Positions 1 to 7,699 of a stretch of DNA of 64,000 nt are shown here, piece after piece. Each line of letters starts with the position of its first letter. The stretch's first letter is position 1. The notes below the pieces were generated by a model that saw only the letters and a program-made list of their open reading frames with translations, was not told the DNA's origin and searched no databases. The stretch is taken from contig JAFQEJ010000041.1 in NCBI GenBank assembly GCA_017399105.1, positions 1 through 64,000 on the forward strand. The letters run 5' to 3'. The position numbers and the translations under genes were made by a program. The stretch comes from Clostridia bacterium. Its GTDB lineage: Bacteria; Bacillota; Clostridia; Oscillospirales; CAG-272.

Positions 1-384
1 ATCGATAAGCGTGCCATCGGAGAGTTCGGACTCCCCTTCCATTCCACCACGCCGAACACCATCGACAGCTATGTTTATCCCGCAGGCAAGCCTCCGGTGA
101 TCAAGAATCTCATCATCGACGGCGTGACCGTGCTGGAAAATGCAGACAGCAAGGATATGGAGCAGCTCCAGATCTTCGGCGAGGTTGGCAATCTGGTGCT
201 CAGGAATGTGGTCTCGATCAAGGATGATGGCGTCGAGCGCTCGGGCAACATCCTCAAGGTTTATCCCACCGGTCATGTTAAGACCGCCATTATCAGCGAT
301 GTTTTCGCAGTCGGTGCCGCAAAGGTTATCGACGGCGAGGAGCGTATCGATCAGTTGATTACATCGGATGTAATCGCACAGTAA
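1..384 (+). CDS. C-terminal part of a beta-helix-type protein (5' end outside window)
   Basis: The frame is open from the first base of the window and stops with TAA at 382-384, so only the last 127 residues are seen. The fragment carries short repeating strand-turn units such as IKNLIIDGVTVLEN, LVLRNVVSIKDD and VKTAIISDVFAV. These match the rung pattern of right-handed parallel beta-helix proteins, which include many polysaccharide lyases and glycoside hydrolases. No catalytic motif is visible in this part, so the substrate is unknown. A hairpin terminator follows. The beta-helix call is an inference from periodicity. Confidence 0.6.
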   Translation: MDKRAIGEFGLPFHSTTPNTIDSYVYPAGKPPVIKNLIIDGVTVLENADSKDMEQLQIFGEVGNLVLRNVVSIKDDGVERSGNILKVYPTGHVKTAIISDVFAVGAAKVIDGEERIDQLITSDVIAQ

Positions 385-397
385 CAGAATCATTTCC

Positions 398-434
398 ATC
401 GGAGTCGGCGTATATGCGTCGGCTCCTTTTCGGC
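398..434 (+). terminator. Rho-independent terminator of the partial beta-helix gene
   Basis: An imperfect hairpin with GGAG/CTCC outer arms and a GC-rich inner stem is followed by TTTT, 14 bases after the stop codon. Confidence 0.6.
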
Positions 435-455
435 GTAAATTTATTTGCGCGTATC

Positions 456-484
456 TTGCAATTCGGAGCACTATCCTGTATAAT
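456..484 (+). promoter_or_regulatory. SigA-type promoter of the M28 peptidase gene
   Basis: TTGCAA (456-461) and TATAAT (479-484) are separated by 17 bases, 32 bases before the start codon of the next gene. Confidence 0.7.
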
Positions 485-516
485 AGTATCAACATCAATC
501 AACGGAGGCAATTCCA

Positions 517-1734
517 ATGACAAACGAACAGATTATGAAAATTTTCGAGGATACCGCCTACATCCGCACGGGAGGAAGCGAAGCAGAGCTGAAGTGCGCG
601 AAGTACCTGCAGTCCCTCTGCACAGCCTATGACCCCGATGCAGCCCTTGAGGCTTTTGAGGTGGATATGGCGGACATTCACACAGCAACGCTTGAATATA
701 ACGGCGAGAGCGTCCCCTGCAAGGGCTACTTCAATGCCGGCAGCCGCGAGGTGGAGGCTCCCTTCTATTATCTCACAAACGGTGACAAGCTCTCGCTCTC
801 CTATTGCAAGGGCAAGATCGTTATGTTTGACGGCTATCTCGGCTACTGGAGATATCAGGATCTCATCGAGAACGGCGCGGTTGGATTTATCTCCTATGAC
901 GGAAACGCCAACTATGCAGACTGCGACATCGACCAGCGCGAGCTTCGCAGCTATGTGAGCAAGGGCAACAAGATTCCCGGCGTCAACATCAACGCCAAAT
1001 CTGCTATCGATATGGTCAATCGCGGTGCCGACAAGGTGAAGATCACCCTCCGCCAGGACGAATACAAGGGCACATCCCACAACGTGGTCATGAACCTCAA
1101 GGGCGAGGTTGATGAAACCATTGTCTTCACCGCTCACTATGACTCCACTTCACTCTCCCAGGGCGCCTATGACAACATGTCGGGCTGCATCGGACTCCTC
1201 GGTCTGGCTGAGTATTTCAGCACCCATCCTCACAAGTATTCGATGCGCTTCATCTTCTGCGGCAGCGAAGAGCGCGGATTGCTGGGCGCAAAGGCATACA
1301 CCGAGGCGCATGAGGAGGAGCTTTCCAAATTCGTTCTCAACATCAATCTGGATATGATCGGCTGTATCATGGGACGCTTTATCGCCTGCTGCACCACCGA
1401 GAATGAGCTGGTGACCTATCTGAACTACATGTCCTTCGAGCGCGGTTTCCAGGTTGATCCCTATCAGGATGTCTATTCCAGCGACTCCACTCCCTTTGCG
1501 GATAAGGGCGTGCCTGCCGTTTCCTTCGCGCGCATCGCTCCCAACAATACCGCCACCATCCACAACCGCTATGACAGCATGACGGTCATGAAGGCGGAGC
1601 ATATGGCGGCAGATATGGATTTCATCATCGCCTTCACCGACCGCATGGCAAACGCCGTAAGATGCCCGGTCAAGCGCGAGATTCCCGACAACGTGAAGGA
1701 AAAAATCGACAAATATCTGGCAAGAAAAAGATAA
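517..1734 (+). CDS. M28-family zinc aminopeptidase with PA-like insert
   Basis: 405 residues. The C-terminal half has the co-catalytic zinc ligands of family M28: HYDS near residue 207, the Asp of YDNMSG near 219, the Glu pair of GSEERG near 252, the Asp of NLDMIG near 282, and the His of ATIHNRYDS near 348. The segment at about 60-190 resembles the PA domain inserted in many M28 peptidases. No signal peptide is evident, so a cytoplasmic role in releasing amino acids from peptides is likely; the substrate cannot be read from the sequence. The start is set by AACGGAGG eight bases upstream. The gene stands alone between its own promoter and a strong terminator. It could be an aminopeptidase or a carboxypeptidase-like M28 member. 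Confidence 0.88.
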   Translation: MTNEQIMKIFEDTAYIRTGGSEAELKCAKYLQSLCTAYDPDAALEAFEVDMADIHTATLEYNGESVPCKGYFNAGSREVEAPFYYLTNGDKLSLSYCKGKIVMFDGYLGYWRYQDLIENGAVGFISYDGNANYADCDIDQRELRSYVSKGNKIPGVNINAKSAIDMVNRGADKVKITLRQDEYKGTSHNVVMNLKGEVDETIVFTAHYDSTSLSQGAYDNMSGCIGLLGLAEYFSTHPHKYSMRFIFCGSEERGLLGAKAYTEAHEEELSKFVLNINLDMIGCIMGRFIACCTTENELVTYLNYMSFERGFQVDPYQDVYSSDSTPFADKGVPAVSFARIAPNNTATIHNRYDSMTVMKAEHMAADMDFIIAFTDRMANAVRCPVKREIPDNVKEKIDKYLARKR

Positions 1735-1739
1735 TAAAG

Positions 1740-1778
1740 TATGGGGATGACACGGTCAGCGTCATCCCCGATTTTTTT
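1740..1778. terminator. Convergent terminator
   Basis: GGGGATGAC and GTCATCCCC form a nine-base-pair stem followed by a T run on the plus strand. It lies between two convergent genes and may serve both. Confidence 0.85.
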
Positions 1779-2931
1779 ATTCCTTTGTTCGCATCACCCA
1801 GTCAGCCCAGCGCGGGTCAGCCTGCATTTCCTCCTTGACATGCGAATCTTCCTGTACGCTCCACCAGGGCCAATCCTCCGACAGCTCGGCTGTGATGACA
1901 GGAAAGTCGCCCCGTCCTACCGACACCTCTCTGAGCAGAGGCGAGGTATAGCATCGGTCTGGCTCCATATCGCGCAGTGCTTTGGCATGGAAGAGTGCAC
2001 CGTTCAGCGCGGCGAAGGCTTCATCCTTCCTGCCATCCACCCAGAGATAGACCGAAAGCAGCAGATTCATGCGGCAGACAAGACCGTGATGCAGTCCGTA
2101 ATCGCCGTCGGTGCAGACATGATCGAAGAGCGAAATCGCCCCTTTGATGCTCTCAGCCTTCTCGGCGGGGGTCATGTGAAGCTCTCTCGTTATTACCGTG
2201 CTGACCATCAGCTCGGCGCAGATGTGAAGAATGTCCAGCAGCGCTTTGCTTGTCGCTATCGCACGCATTTTTCCGTCGCAAGCATTGATGCGAAGGACTT
2301 CGCGGCAGCCGTAAACGCTTGGCGCAAGCTCGGCGAGGGCAAGGGCTTTTTCGCTGTCACCTACGTTCAGATAAAGCTGGCTCAGCTCACGCACCGCCCG
2401 ATGACGCTCATCTCCCTCACGCAGCGTGGGAAGCAGCTTTTCGTAGAGCTTGATTGCTTCTTTCCACTCCGCATAGCTGCGGTGACGCTCTGTATCGTAG
2501 ATGTTGTAGCCGTCGCCATCGATCAGATGATATTCGCCATAGCGCACATAGCCGGCGTTATAGAGCACCGATGCCAGCGCCAGCATCAGCTTTTCATTGC
2601 CCGGAAATTCAACCAGAGCCTCCCTTGCCAGTGCAATGCAGGCATCCATGCTCACATCGACACCGTTGTTCTCACAATTCATTTCGTGGATTTTTTCAGC
2701 AAGGGCATCCACCTTTTTTGAACGCTCGTTTTCGTAGCCGAAGAGCTGATCGATTGATACGCCGAAATAGTTTGCGATGGAGGGCATCAGCTCCATATCG
2801 GGATAACAGGTACCGCATTCCCAGCGGGAGACCGCCTGTGAGGTGACACCGAGGGCAGCCGCAAGCTCTTCCTGGGTTCGTCCGTCTCTGCGTCGCAGTT
2901 CTTTTAATTGTTCGCTTAATTTAATTTGCAT
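1777..2931 (-). CDS. XRE-family regulator with long TPR-like C-terminal domain
   Basis: 384 residues. Residues 8-62 form a Cro/CI-type helix-turn-helix (TQEELAAALGVTSQAVSRWE) followed by an alpha-helical region of about 300 residues that looks like a TPR-type sensor. The start follows GGAGGAACAAG. It is divergent from the MATE pump gene with a 200-base intergenic region, so it may control that pump; this is inference. Three more regulators of the same layout lie in the window (at about 23.3, 39.2 and 46.6 kb). The ligand is unknown. Confidence 0.85.
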   Translation of the reverse strand: MQIKLSEQLKELRRRDGRTQEELAAALGVTSQAVSRWECGTCYPDMELMPSIANYFGVSIDQLFGYENERSKKVDALAEKIHEMNCENNGVDVSMDACIALAREALVEFPGNEKLMLALASVLYNAGYVRYGEYHLIDGDGYNIYDTERHRSYAEWKEAIKLYEKLLPTLREGDERHRAVRELSQLYLNVGDSEKALALAELAPSVYGCREVLRINACDGKMRAIATSKALLDILHICAELMVSTVITRELHMTPAEKAESIKGAISLFDHVCTDGDYGLHHGLVCRMNLLLSVYLWVDGRKDEAFAALNGALFHAKALRDMEPDRCYTSPLLREVSVGRGDFPVITAELSEDWPWWSVQEDSHVKEEMQADPRWADWVMRTKE

Positions 2932-3066
2932 CTTGTTCCTCCAGAATTGTTATCACCGGTGTGCTTTTATTGTAGCAGAAGAAGATGCAAAAAACAATGA
3001 TCAATTTGTTGTTTGAAATCCAACCGTTTGTTTGATCGACTACCTGACAAAATCTCCCCTTCCCGA

Positions 3067-3095
3067 TTGCAACCCGCGCCCGGTTGTGATATAAT
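3067..3095 (+). promoter_or_regulatory. SigA-type promoter of the MATE gene
   Basis: TTGCAA and TATAAT with exactly 17 bases between them, 37 bases before the start codon. Confidence 0.7.
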
Positions 3096-3131
3096 ATATA
3101 GGATATCAACCGTATTGCAAAGGAAAAAAAC

Positions 3132-4526
3132 ATGAAATCCACCGCCACCATTCGCGACTACCTCGGCACAAAGGACCTCTACATCAAAATGGCGAAGATC
3201 GCCATTCCCGTATCTCTCCAGCAGCTCATCACCGTGGGCATCAATCTCATGGATACCATCATGCTCTCTTCCATGGGAGACGCGCAGCTCTCGGCATCCT
3301 CGCTGGCGGGACAGTTTATCACCCTCTTCCAGATCTGCTGTATGGGCATCGGTATGGGCGCTTCTGTGCTCACCTCCCGCTTCTGGGGCATGAAGGATGG
3401 AAATTCGCTGAAGAAAGCCATCACCATCATGCTGCGCTTTTGTCTGGTGTTTGCCGCAGTCTTCACGATCGCAACCGTCGCAGCTCCTTCGCTGATTATG
3501 AAGATCTATACCCCCGACGCCCCCATCATTGACTACGGCGTAATCTATCTGCGTTGGATGATCCCCACCTATCTCTGCATGGGTCTGTCGCTGACCTGCA
3601 CCATCGTCCTGCGAACAGTAGGACAGGTGAAGATTCCCCTCGCCTGCTCGATTATCGCCTTCTTTGTCAATGTTTTCTCCAACTGGGTCTTCATCTTCGG
3701 TAAGCTGGGTGCTCCCCGCATGGAAATCGCAGGCGCGGCGCTGGGTACGCTCATCGCCCGCATCTTCGAGCTGCTCTTCATCTGCGGCTATTTCTTCTTC
3801 CGCGACAAGCGAATCTCCTACCGTCTGCGCGACCTTATGATGAACTGCCGCGATCTGGTGAGCGAATATTTCCGTGTCAGCATCCCGGTGCTCATCAGCG
3901 ATTCTCTTCTTGCGCTGGGAAACAATGCGGTCGCTATGGTCATGGGACGCATCGGTCAAGCCTTTGTGGCGGCAAATTCGGTCACGGTGGTGGTTCAGCA
4001 GCTTTCCTCGGTGCTCACCACCGGCATCGCCAATGCCAGCGGCATTATTACAGGCCATACCATGGGCGAGGGTGACTATGACAAAGCCCAGCGCCAGGGC
4101 TACACCTTCCTCATCCTCGGCTTTCTCATCGGATGCGTGGCGGCGCTGATCATCTTTCTCCTCCGCTCACCTATCATCAACTACTACGATGTCTCGCCCG
4201 AAGCAAAAGCCATCGCCTACGACCTGATGGATGCCATCATCATCATTATCATCTTCCAGAGCATGAACTCCATCCTCACCAAAGGCGTACTCCGCGCCGG
4301 CGGAGATACGAAATTCCTCATGCTGGGCGATATTCTCTTCCTCTGGGTGGCATCGATTCCGCTGGGGGCGCTGGCTGGACTGGTGTTCGGCTGGTCATCC
4401 TTCTGGATTTACACCATGCTCAAGATCGACCAGATTATCAAGTGTGTCTGGTGTTACTTCAGACTGAAGAGCGGCAAATGGCTGAAGAAGATTCACAAGG
4501 CGGGAGAAGCCGTCACGAAAAACTGA
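3132..4526 (+). CDS. MATE-family multidrug/cation antiporter
   Basis: 464 residues with about twelve hydrophobic segments arranged as two similar halves, typical of MatE transporters (family size about 440-480). The N-terminal half begins with a short cytosolic lead and a helix containing IAIPVSLQQLITVGINLMDT, a characteristic MATE opening. It would export drugs or metabolites in exchange for sodium or protons; the substrate cannot be predicted. The start follows CAAAGGAAAAAAAC. A second MATE protein is encoded at 52.3-53.7 kb on the other strand; the two are only distantly alike. The divergent XRE gene upstream is a candidate regulator. Confidence 0.9.
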   Translation: MKSTATIRDYLGTKDLYIKMAKIAIPVSLQQLITVGINLMDTIMLSSMGDAQLSASSLAGQFITLFQICCMGIGMGASVLTSRFWGMKDGNSLKKAITIMLRFCLVFAAVFTIATVAAPSLIMKIYTPDAPIIDYGVIYLRWMIPTYLCMGLSLTCTIVLRTVGQVKIPLACSIIAFFVNVFSNWVFIFGKLGAPRMEIAGAALGTLIARIFELLFICGYFFFRDKRISYRLRDLMMNCRDLVSEYFRVSIPVLISDSLLALGNNAVAMVMGRIGQAFVAANSVTVVVQQLSSVLTTGIANASGIITGHTMGEGDYDKAQRQGYTFLILGFLIGCVAALIIFLLRSPIINYYDVSPEAKAIAYDLMDAIIIIIIFQSMNSILTKGVLRAGGDTKFLMLGDILFLWVASIPLGALAGLVFGWSSFWIYTMLKIDQIIKCVWCYFRLKSGKWLKKIHKAGEAVTKN

Positions 4527-4542
4527 ATAAACAGCAGCAGGG

Positions 4543-4573
4543 ACTGACGCAGCGGAAATTGCATCAGTCCCTG
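4543..4573. terminator. Hairpin between convergent genes
   Basis: AGGGACTGA and TCAGTCCCT form a nine-base-pair stem between the convergent MATE and small membrane protein genes. The T tract is weak on both strands, so its action as a terminator is uncertain. Confidence 0.5.
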
Positions 4574-4578
4574 AATGT

Positions 4579-4884
4579 TTATGCTTTGATTGAGATCAGC
4601 AGTGCCCAGAGCACCGCGATAACCGCTGTCGGAATCGAGCTGACCGCGAAAACCACGGTAACTGCTCTGCCGAGCTTTGTTTGCTCGCGTCTCCGCTTGG
4701 TGAGGATGGCGAGCATGACACCCGAAATCGCCTGCAGCGCACAGAGGGCTGTCAGTCCCGTGTAGGGAAGGATCAGATCATCGGGACAGCCTGTAAGCGC
4801 TTCTGCATAGAGGATGCAGAGCACAAGACCGACTGCGGCGAGGATGAGGTAGATGATTGCTTTTTTGGTCGCTTTATCTGCCAT
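4579..4884 (-). CDS. Small membrane protein, likely partner of the symporter
   Basis: 101 residues if the ATG at 4884 is used. An in-frame TTG two codons upstream (4890) is the alternative, but neither has a clear Shine-Dalgarno site, so translational coupling to the upstream gene (stop six bases away) is likely. There are three hydrophobic segments at roughly 8-27, 38-60 and 72-97, with a basic loop KRRREQTK between the second and third. I do not recognise the family. Its position directly behind a sodium:solute symporter recalls YhdT next to PanF, but similarity to YhdT is not evident to me. Confidence 0.65.
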   Translation of the reverse strand: MADKATKKAIIYLILAAVGLVLCILYAEALTGCPDDLILPYTGLTALCALQAISGVMLAILTKRRREQTKLGRAVTVVFAVSSIPTAVIAVLWALLISIKA

Positions 4885-4890
4885 AAGCAA

Positions 4891-6474
4891 TTATTTGCCC
4901 AGAGATTTGGTAGCTTCGATGGTAACGTGAGTATCGTAGCAGGAGAACATCTCATCAACCGCAGCCTTGTCCTGCTTGGGCGTGAAGAGGCTGACAACCG
5001 GCACGATGATCAGACCGCCCACCATAGCGAATACACCCGAGTAGAGCGAGTTTGTGAAGACCAGACCGAGGAATCCGCCTTCGATGGCGATCATGCCCAT
5101 GGATTTGAGCATCTGAATAACCATGAGCATACTGCCGTAGACAAAACAGACGGCGACCGAAGCCTTGGTGGTGCGCTTCCAGTAGAGGCCGTAGAGGAAG
5201 GGTGCTAAGAAGGAGCCTGCCAGCGCGCCCCAGGATACGCCCATCATCTGCGCAATCATTGAGAAATTGAAGGTGTCCTTCAGAATGGCGATGACAGCCG
5301 AGATGACAACAAAGAAGACGATGAAGACGCGCATGATGAAGAGATTCTTCTTTTCGTCTGTTTTCTTCATGGCGGGAGCGATAACATCAAGGGTGAGAGT
5401 GGAGGAGGAGGTCAGCACCAGGCTGGAGAGGGTGGACATGGATGCCGAGAGCACCAGTACCATAACAACGGCGATGATGACACTGGGCATGTCGGAGAGC
5501 ATATGCGGTACGATGCTGTCGGTCATGATGGCACCGTTTGCATTGTAAAGGGAGGGATCGTCATAGAGTCTTCCGAAGGAGCCGAGGAAGTAGCAGCCGC
5601 CCGAGACTACGATAGCGAAGATGGTTGAGATGATGGTACCCTTTCTGACGGCATCCTCGTTCTTGATGGAGTAGAATTTTCCCACCATCTGAGGCAGACC
5701 CCAGGTACCCAGCGATGTCAGAACGACAACAAAGAGCAGATAGACGGGCTGTGTGCCGAGGAAGGATGCAAAGGCTCCCTGCATGCCGGCGGTGGGCTCG
5801 TAGGGGGACTCGATGAGAGAAAGGCTCTTCATAGCTTCCATCAGACCGCCGTTGTCGGCGAGAACAGTGGCAACCACCGCCACGATGCCGATGAGCATGA
5901 TGATACCCTGAATGAAGTCATTGATTGCGGTTGCCATATAGCCGCCGAAGATGACATAGAGTCCGGTGAGCGCTGCCATGATGACGATAACAACCCAGTA
6001 GGGAATATCAAAGGCAATGTTGAAGAGGCTGGAGAGACCGTTATAAAGCGATGCGGTGTAGGGGATGAGGAAGATAAAAACGATGACAGAAGCGGCGATC
6101 TTAAGAGCATTGCTGTCAAAGCGCTTGCCGAAGAAGTCGGGCATGGTTTTTGATTCGATGTGCTGCGTCATCACGCGGGTGCGCCGTCCCAGAACAACCC
6201 ATGCAAGCAGTGAGCCGATGAAGGCATTGCCGAGGCCGATCCAGGTGGATGCCAGACCGAAGTTCCAACCGAACTGTCCCGCATATCCCACAAAGACAAC
6301 GGCGGAGAAATAGGAGGTTCCGAAGGCAAAGGCAGTAAGCCAGGGACCTACGCTGCGCCCGCCGAGGACGAAGCTGTTGACATTGGTTGCGTGGCGTCGG
6401 CAGTAGAGGCCGATTCCGATCATCACCGCGAAGAAGATCACAAGGAGCACTGCGGTCAGGATTTTGGTGAACAT
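4891..6474 (-). CDS. Sodium:solute symporter (SSS family) under T-box control
   Basis: 527 residues with about thirteen transmembrane helices. The N-terminal region has the SSS hallmark GGRSVGPWLTAFAFGTSYFSA, and helices carry Gly/Ala/Ser-rich cores. It should import a small organic solute with sodium. The mRNA leader is a T-box whose specifier reads UAC, so tyrosine or a related compound is the best substrate guess; that is inference from the leader, as the protein alone does not show it. The start follows AGAAAGGAACTTCATC. A 101-residue membrane protein is encoded immediately downstream and is probably cotranscribed. Alternatives are proline- or pantothenate-type symporters. Confidence 0.88.
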   Translation of the reverse strand: MFTKILTAVLLVIFFAVMIGIGLYCRRHATNVNSFVLGGRSVGPWLTAFAFGTSYFSAVVFVGYAGQFGWNFGLASTWIGLGNAFIGSLLAWVVLGRRTRVMTQHIESKTMPDFFGKRFDSNALKIAASVIVFIFLIPYTASLYNGLSSLFNIAFDIPYWVVIVIMAALTGLYVIFGGYMATAINDFIQGIIMLIGIVAVVATVLADNGGLMEAMKSLSLIESPYEPTAGMQGAFASFLGTQPVYLLFVVVLTSLGTWGLPQMVGKFYSIKNEDAVRKGTIISTIFAIVVSGGCYFLGSFGRLYDDPSLYNANGAIMTDSIVPHMLSDMPSVIIAVVMVLVLSASMSTLSSLVLTSSSTLTLDVIAPAMKKTDEKKNLFIMRVFIVFFVVISAVIAILKDTFNFSMIAQMMGVSWGALAGSFLAPFLYGLYWKRTTKASVAVCFVYGSMLMVIQMLKSMGMIAIEGGFLGLVFTNSLYSGVFAMVGGLIIVPVVSLFTPKQDKAAVDEMFSCYDTHVTIEATKSLGK

Positions 6475-6511
6475 GATGAAGTTCCTTTCTTCTTGATTTT
6501 TTCAGCAGGAA

Positions 6512-6803
6512 AACAAAAAGTCCCCCAAAAACAAGGATTTTGCTTTTGGAGGACGGATAGGAATACCCGCGGTACCACCTCGATTACTCCGACCGACGGT
6601 CGAAGTCGCTCACAGGCACAGACATGCCCTGCCGCTGTAACGGACGGCTGCCGTCCCGCACTCTGTCCGATTTCGGAGTTCGCACGGGATGCTCGCGGAG
6701 TGTAATTCACGCTCTTCCGATCTGCCGTTTCGCACAGCCAACGGCTTTCTGTGAGATTATGAGAGAGCGCTACTGAGATCCGGTCATTGCATTTCTGCTG
6801 TTG
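6512..6803 (-). promoter_or_regulatory. T-box leader, specifier UAC (Tyr), of the symporter operon
   Basis: On the minus strand a leader of about 290 bases contains the T-box core AGGTGGTACCGCGG (6567-6580). A strong terminator follows (GTCCTCCAAAA pairing with TTTTGGGGGAC, then T5, about 6512-6555). In Stem I, the 5' specifier-loop strand AGTAG faces GAATTACACTCC. Aligning this with the pheS leader of the same window (GCAT-TTC-T-CTCCGG against GAAT-TAC-A-CTCCGC) places the specifier at UAC, positions 6702-6704. The antiterminator UGGU would pair with an ACCA tRNA end, consistent with tRNA-Tyr. The T-box itself is certain; the Tyr reading is likely. Confidence 0.88.
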
Positions 6804-6808
6804 CGAAT

Positions 6809-6837
6809 ATGATAACATGCTAAAGTGAAAAAGTCAA
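6809..6837 (-). promoter_or_regulatory. SigA-type promoter of the T-box/symporter operon
   Basis: On the minus strand TTGACT (6832-6837) and TATCAT (6809-6814) are separated by 17 bases, just upstream of the T-box leader. Confidence 0.7.
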
Positions 6838-6865
6838 GGGATTTTGTCAAAAAAAGAGGGATTTT

Positions 6866-7279
6866 TCAGCTCCAACGGAGTTTGGCGAAATCTTCATAAT
6901 AGCCATCTACAATTTCTCCGCCTAAAATTAGTGTTTGTATAACGATATCGTGTGCAGTAGTTGTGTTATTAGGTAAAAAACTTCCGATCATAAAACGAAG
7001 ACGATTGTTTTCAGTCAAGTATGCTCTAAGTGCTATGTTATGTCGATTTATTTGATTGCATAATTGTTCAACCTCAGGGATTCGCCTGTTATAAGTTAAA
7101 TCGCAATCCATGAGCATATATACATAGGAATAGTTGAATTCTTTTAAATTGATTCCATATGCGATTTTGCAATGTTCATAACATACACAGGGAACGAAAA
7201 TGGCTGTTGAATCATCTGAAAGACGGTAGTATAATCCGTTATTTGTTAATGCGGTTTTCAAATCATATATCGTGTACAT
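6866..7279 (-). CDS. AT-rich hypothetical protein (YbjN-like?)
   Basis: 137 residues from the ATG at 7279, chosen because CAGGTGA lies seven bases upstream; an in-frame TTG at 7294 is less likely. I do not recognise the family with confidence. The order of short strands and helices, and a region like NNRLRFMIGSFLPNN, recall YbjN-type chaperone-like folds, but this is weak. The gene is markedly more AT-rich than its neighbours and uses AT-ending codons, which suggests recent transfer. It is divergent from a small helix-turn-helix gene, and the shared intergenic region holds an inverted repeat that may be that protein's operator. Confidence 0.65.
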   Translation of the reverse strand: MYTIYDLKTALTNNGLYYRLSDDSTAIFVPCVCYEHCKIAYGINLKEFNYSYVYMLMDCDLTYNRRIPEVEQLCNQINRHNIALRAYLTENNRLRFMIGSFLPNNTTTAHDIVIQTLILGGEIVDGYYEDFAKLRWS

Positions 7280-7328
7280 AGTTGTCACCTGCAAGTATCA
7301 TTTTAATCTTGATATATCTTTAATCATT

Positions 7329-7379
7329 ATACTCAAAATAATGAGTATAGTCAAGAGGTTGAGTATGATATGATATAAT
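7329..7379. promoter_or_regulatory. Candidate operator and promoter between divergent AT-rich genes
   Basis: ATACTC (7329-7334) and GAGTAT (7343-7348) form an inverted repeat, with a third half-site GAGTAT at 7361-7366. A TATAAT (7374-7379) lies only 12 bases before the ATG of the small regulator, so its mRNA would have a very short leader. The half-sites overlap the probable promoter, as expected for autoregulation. Confidence 0.5.
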
Positions 7380-7391
7380 CGGTGATGAAAA

Positions 7392-7592
7392 ATGATCAGC
7401 TATAAGCCTTTTTACGAAACGTTGTTTAAGAAGGGCATAACAGAATATCATCTGATCTTCAAGCAGGGCTTCTCGGCGAACACATTGTACCGCATCAAAA
7501 AGGGTGAGGCAATCAGCACAAAGACGCTGGATGCGCTCTGTTATGTGCTTGACTGTGAGGTTTCGGATATCATCAAGTTTGAAAAGGAATAG
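7392..7592 (+). CDS. Small Cro/CI-type helix-turn-helix protein
   Basis: 66 residues, nearly all a single DNA-binding domain. The recognition region FSANTLYRIKKGEAISTKTL and the following LCYVLDCEVSDIIKF match the short HTH_26-type regulators found as stand-alone genes in Firmicutes. The start is ATG at 7392 behind GGTGA; the earlier ATG at 7385 is out of frame. With its AT-rich divergent neighbour it forms what looks like a transferred two-gene module. A terminator begins at its stop codon. Likely an autorepressor; a toxin-antitoxin role is possible but unsupported. Confidence 0.75.
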   Translation: MISYKPFYETLFKKGITEYHLIFKQGFSANTLYRIKKGEAISTKTLDALCYVLDCEVSDIIKFEKE

Positions 7593-7627
7593 ATCTCGGT
7601 ATTTTGTGCGAAGCCGAGGTCTTTTTT
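7592..7627 (+). terminator. Rho-independent terminator
   Basis: GATCTCGG and CCGAGGTC form a stem followed by six T's. Confidence 0.8.
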
Positions 7628-7628
7628 C

Positions 7629-7657
7629 TTGACATAGCACGAAAAATGTCGTATACT
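7629..7657 (+). promoter_or_regulatory. SigA-type promoter of the trpB-like gene
   Basis: TTGACA and TATACT with a 17-base spacer, 42 bases before the start codon. Confidence 0.75.
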
Positions 7658-7699
7658 ATTTACATTATCATGTTTTAGCTGAAATAAAAGGAGAACCCA

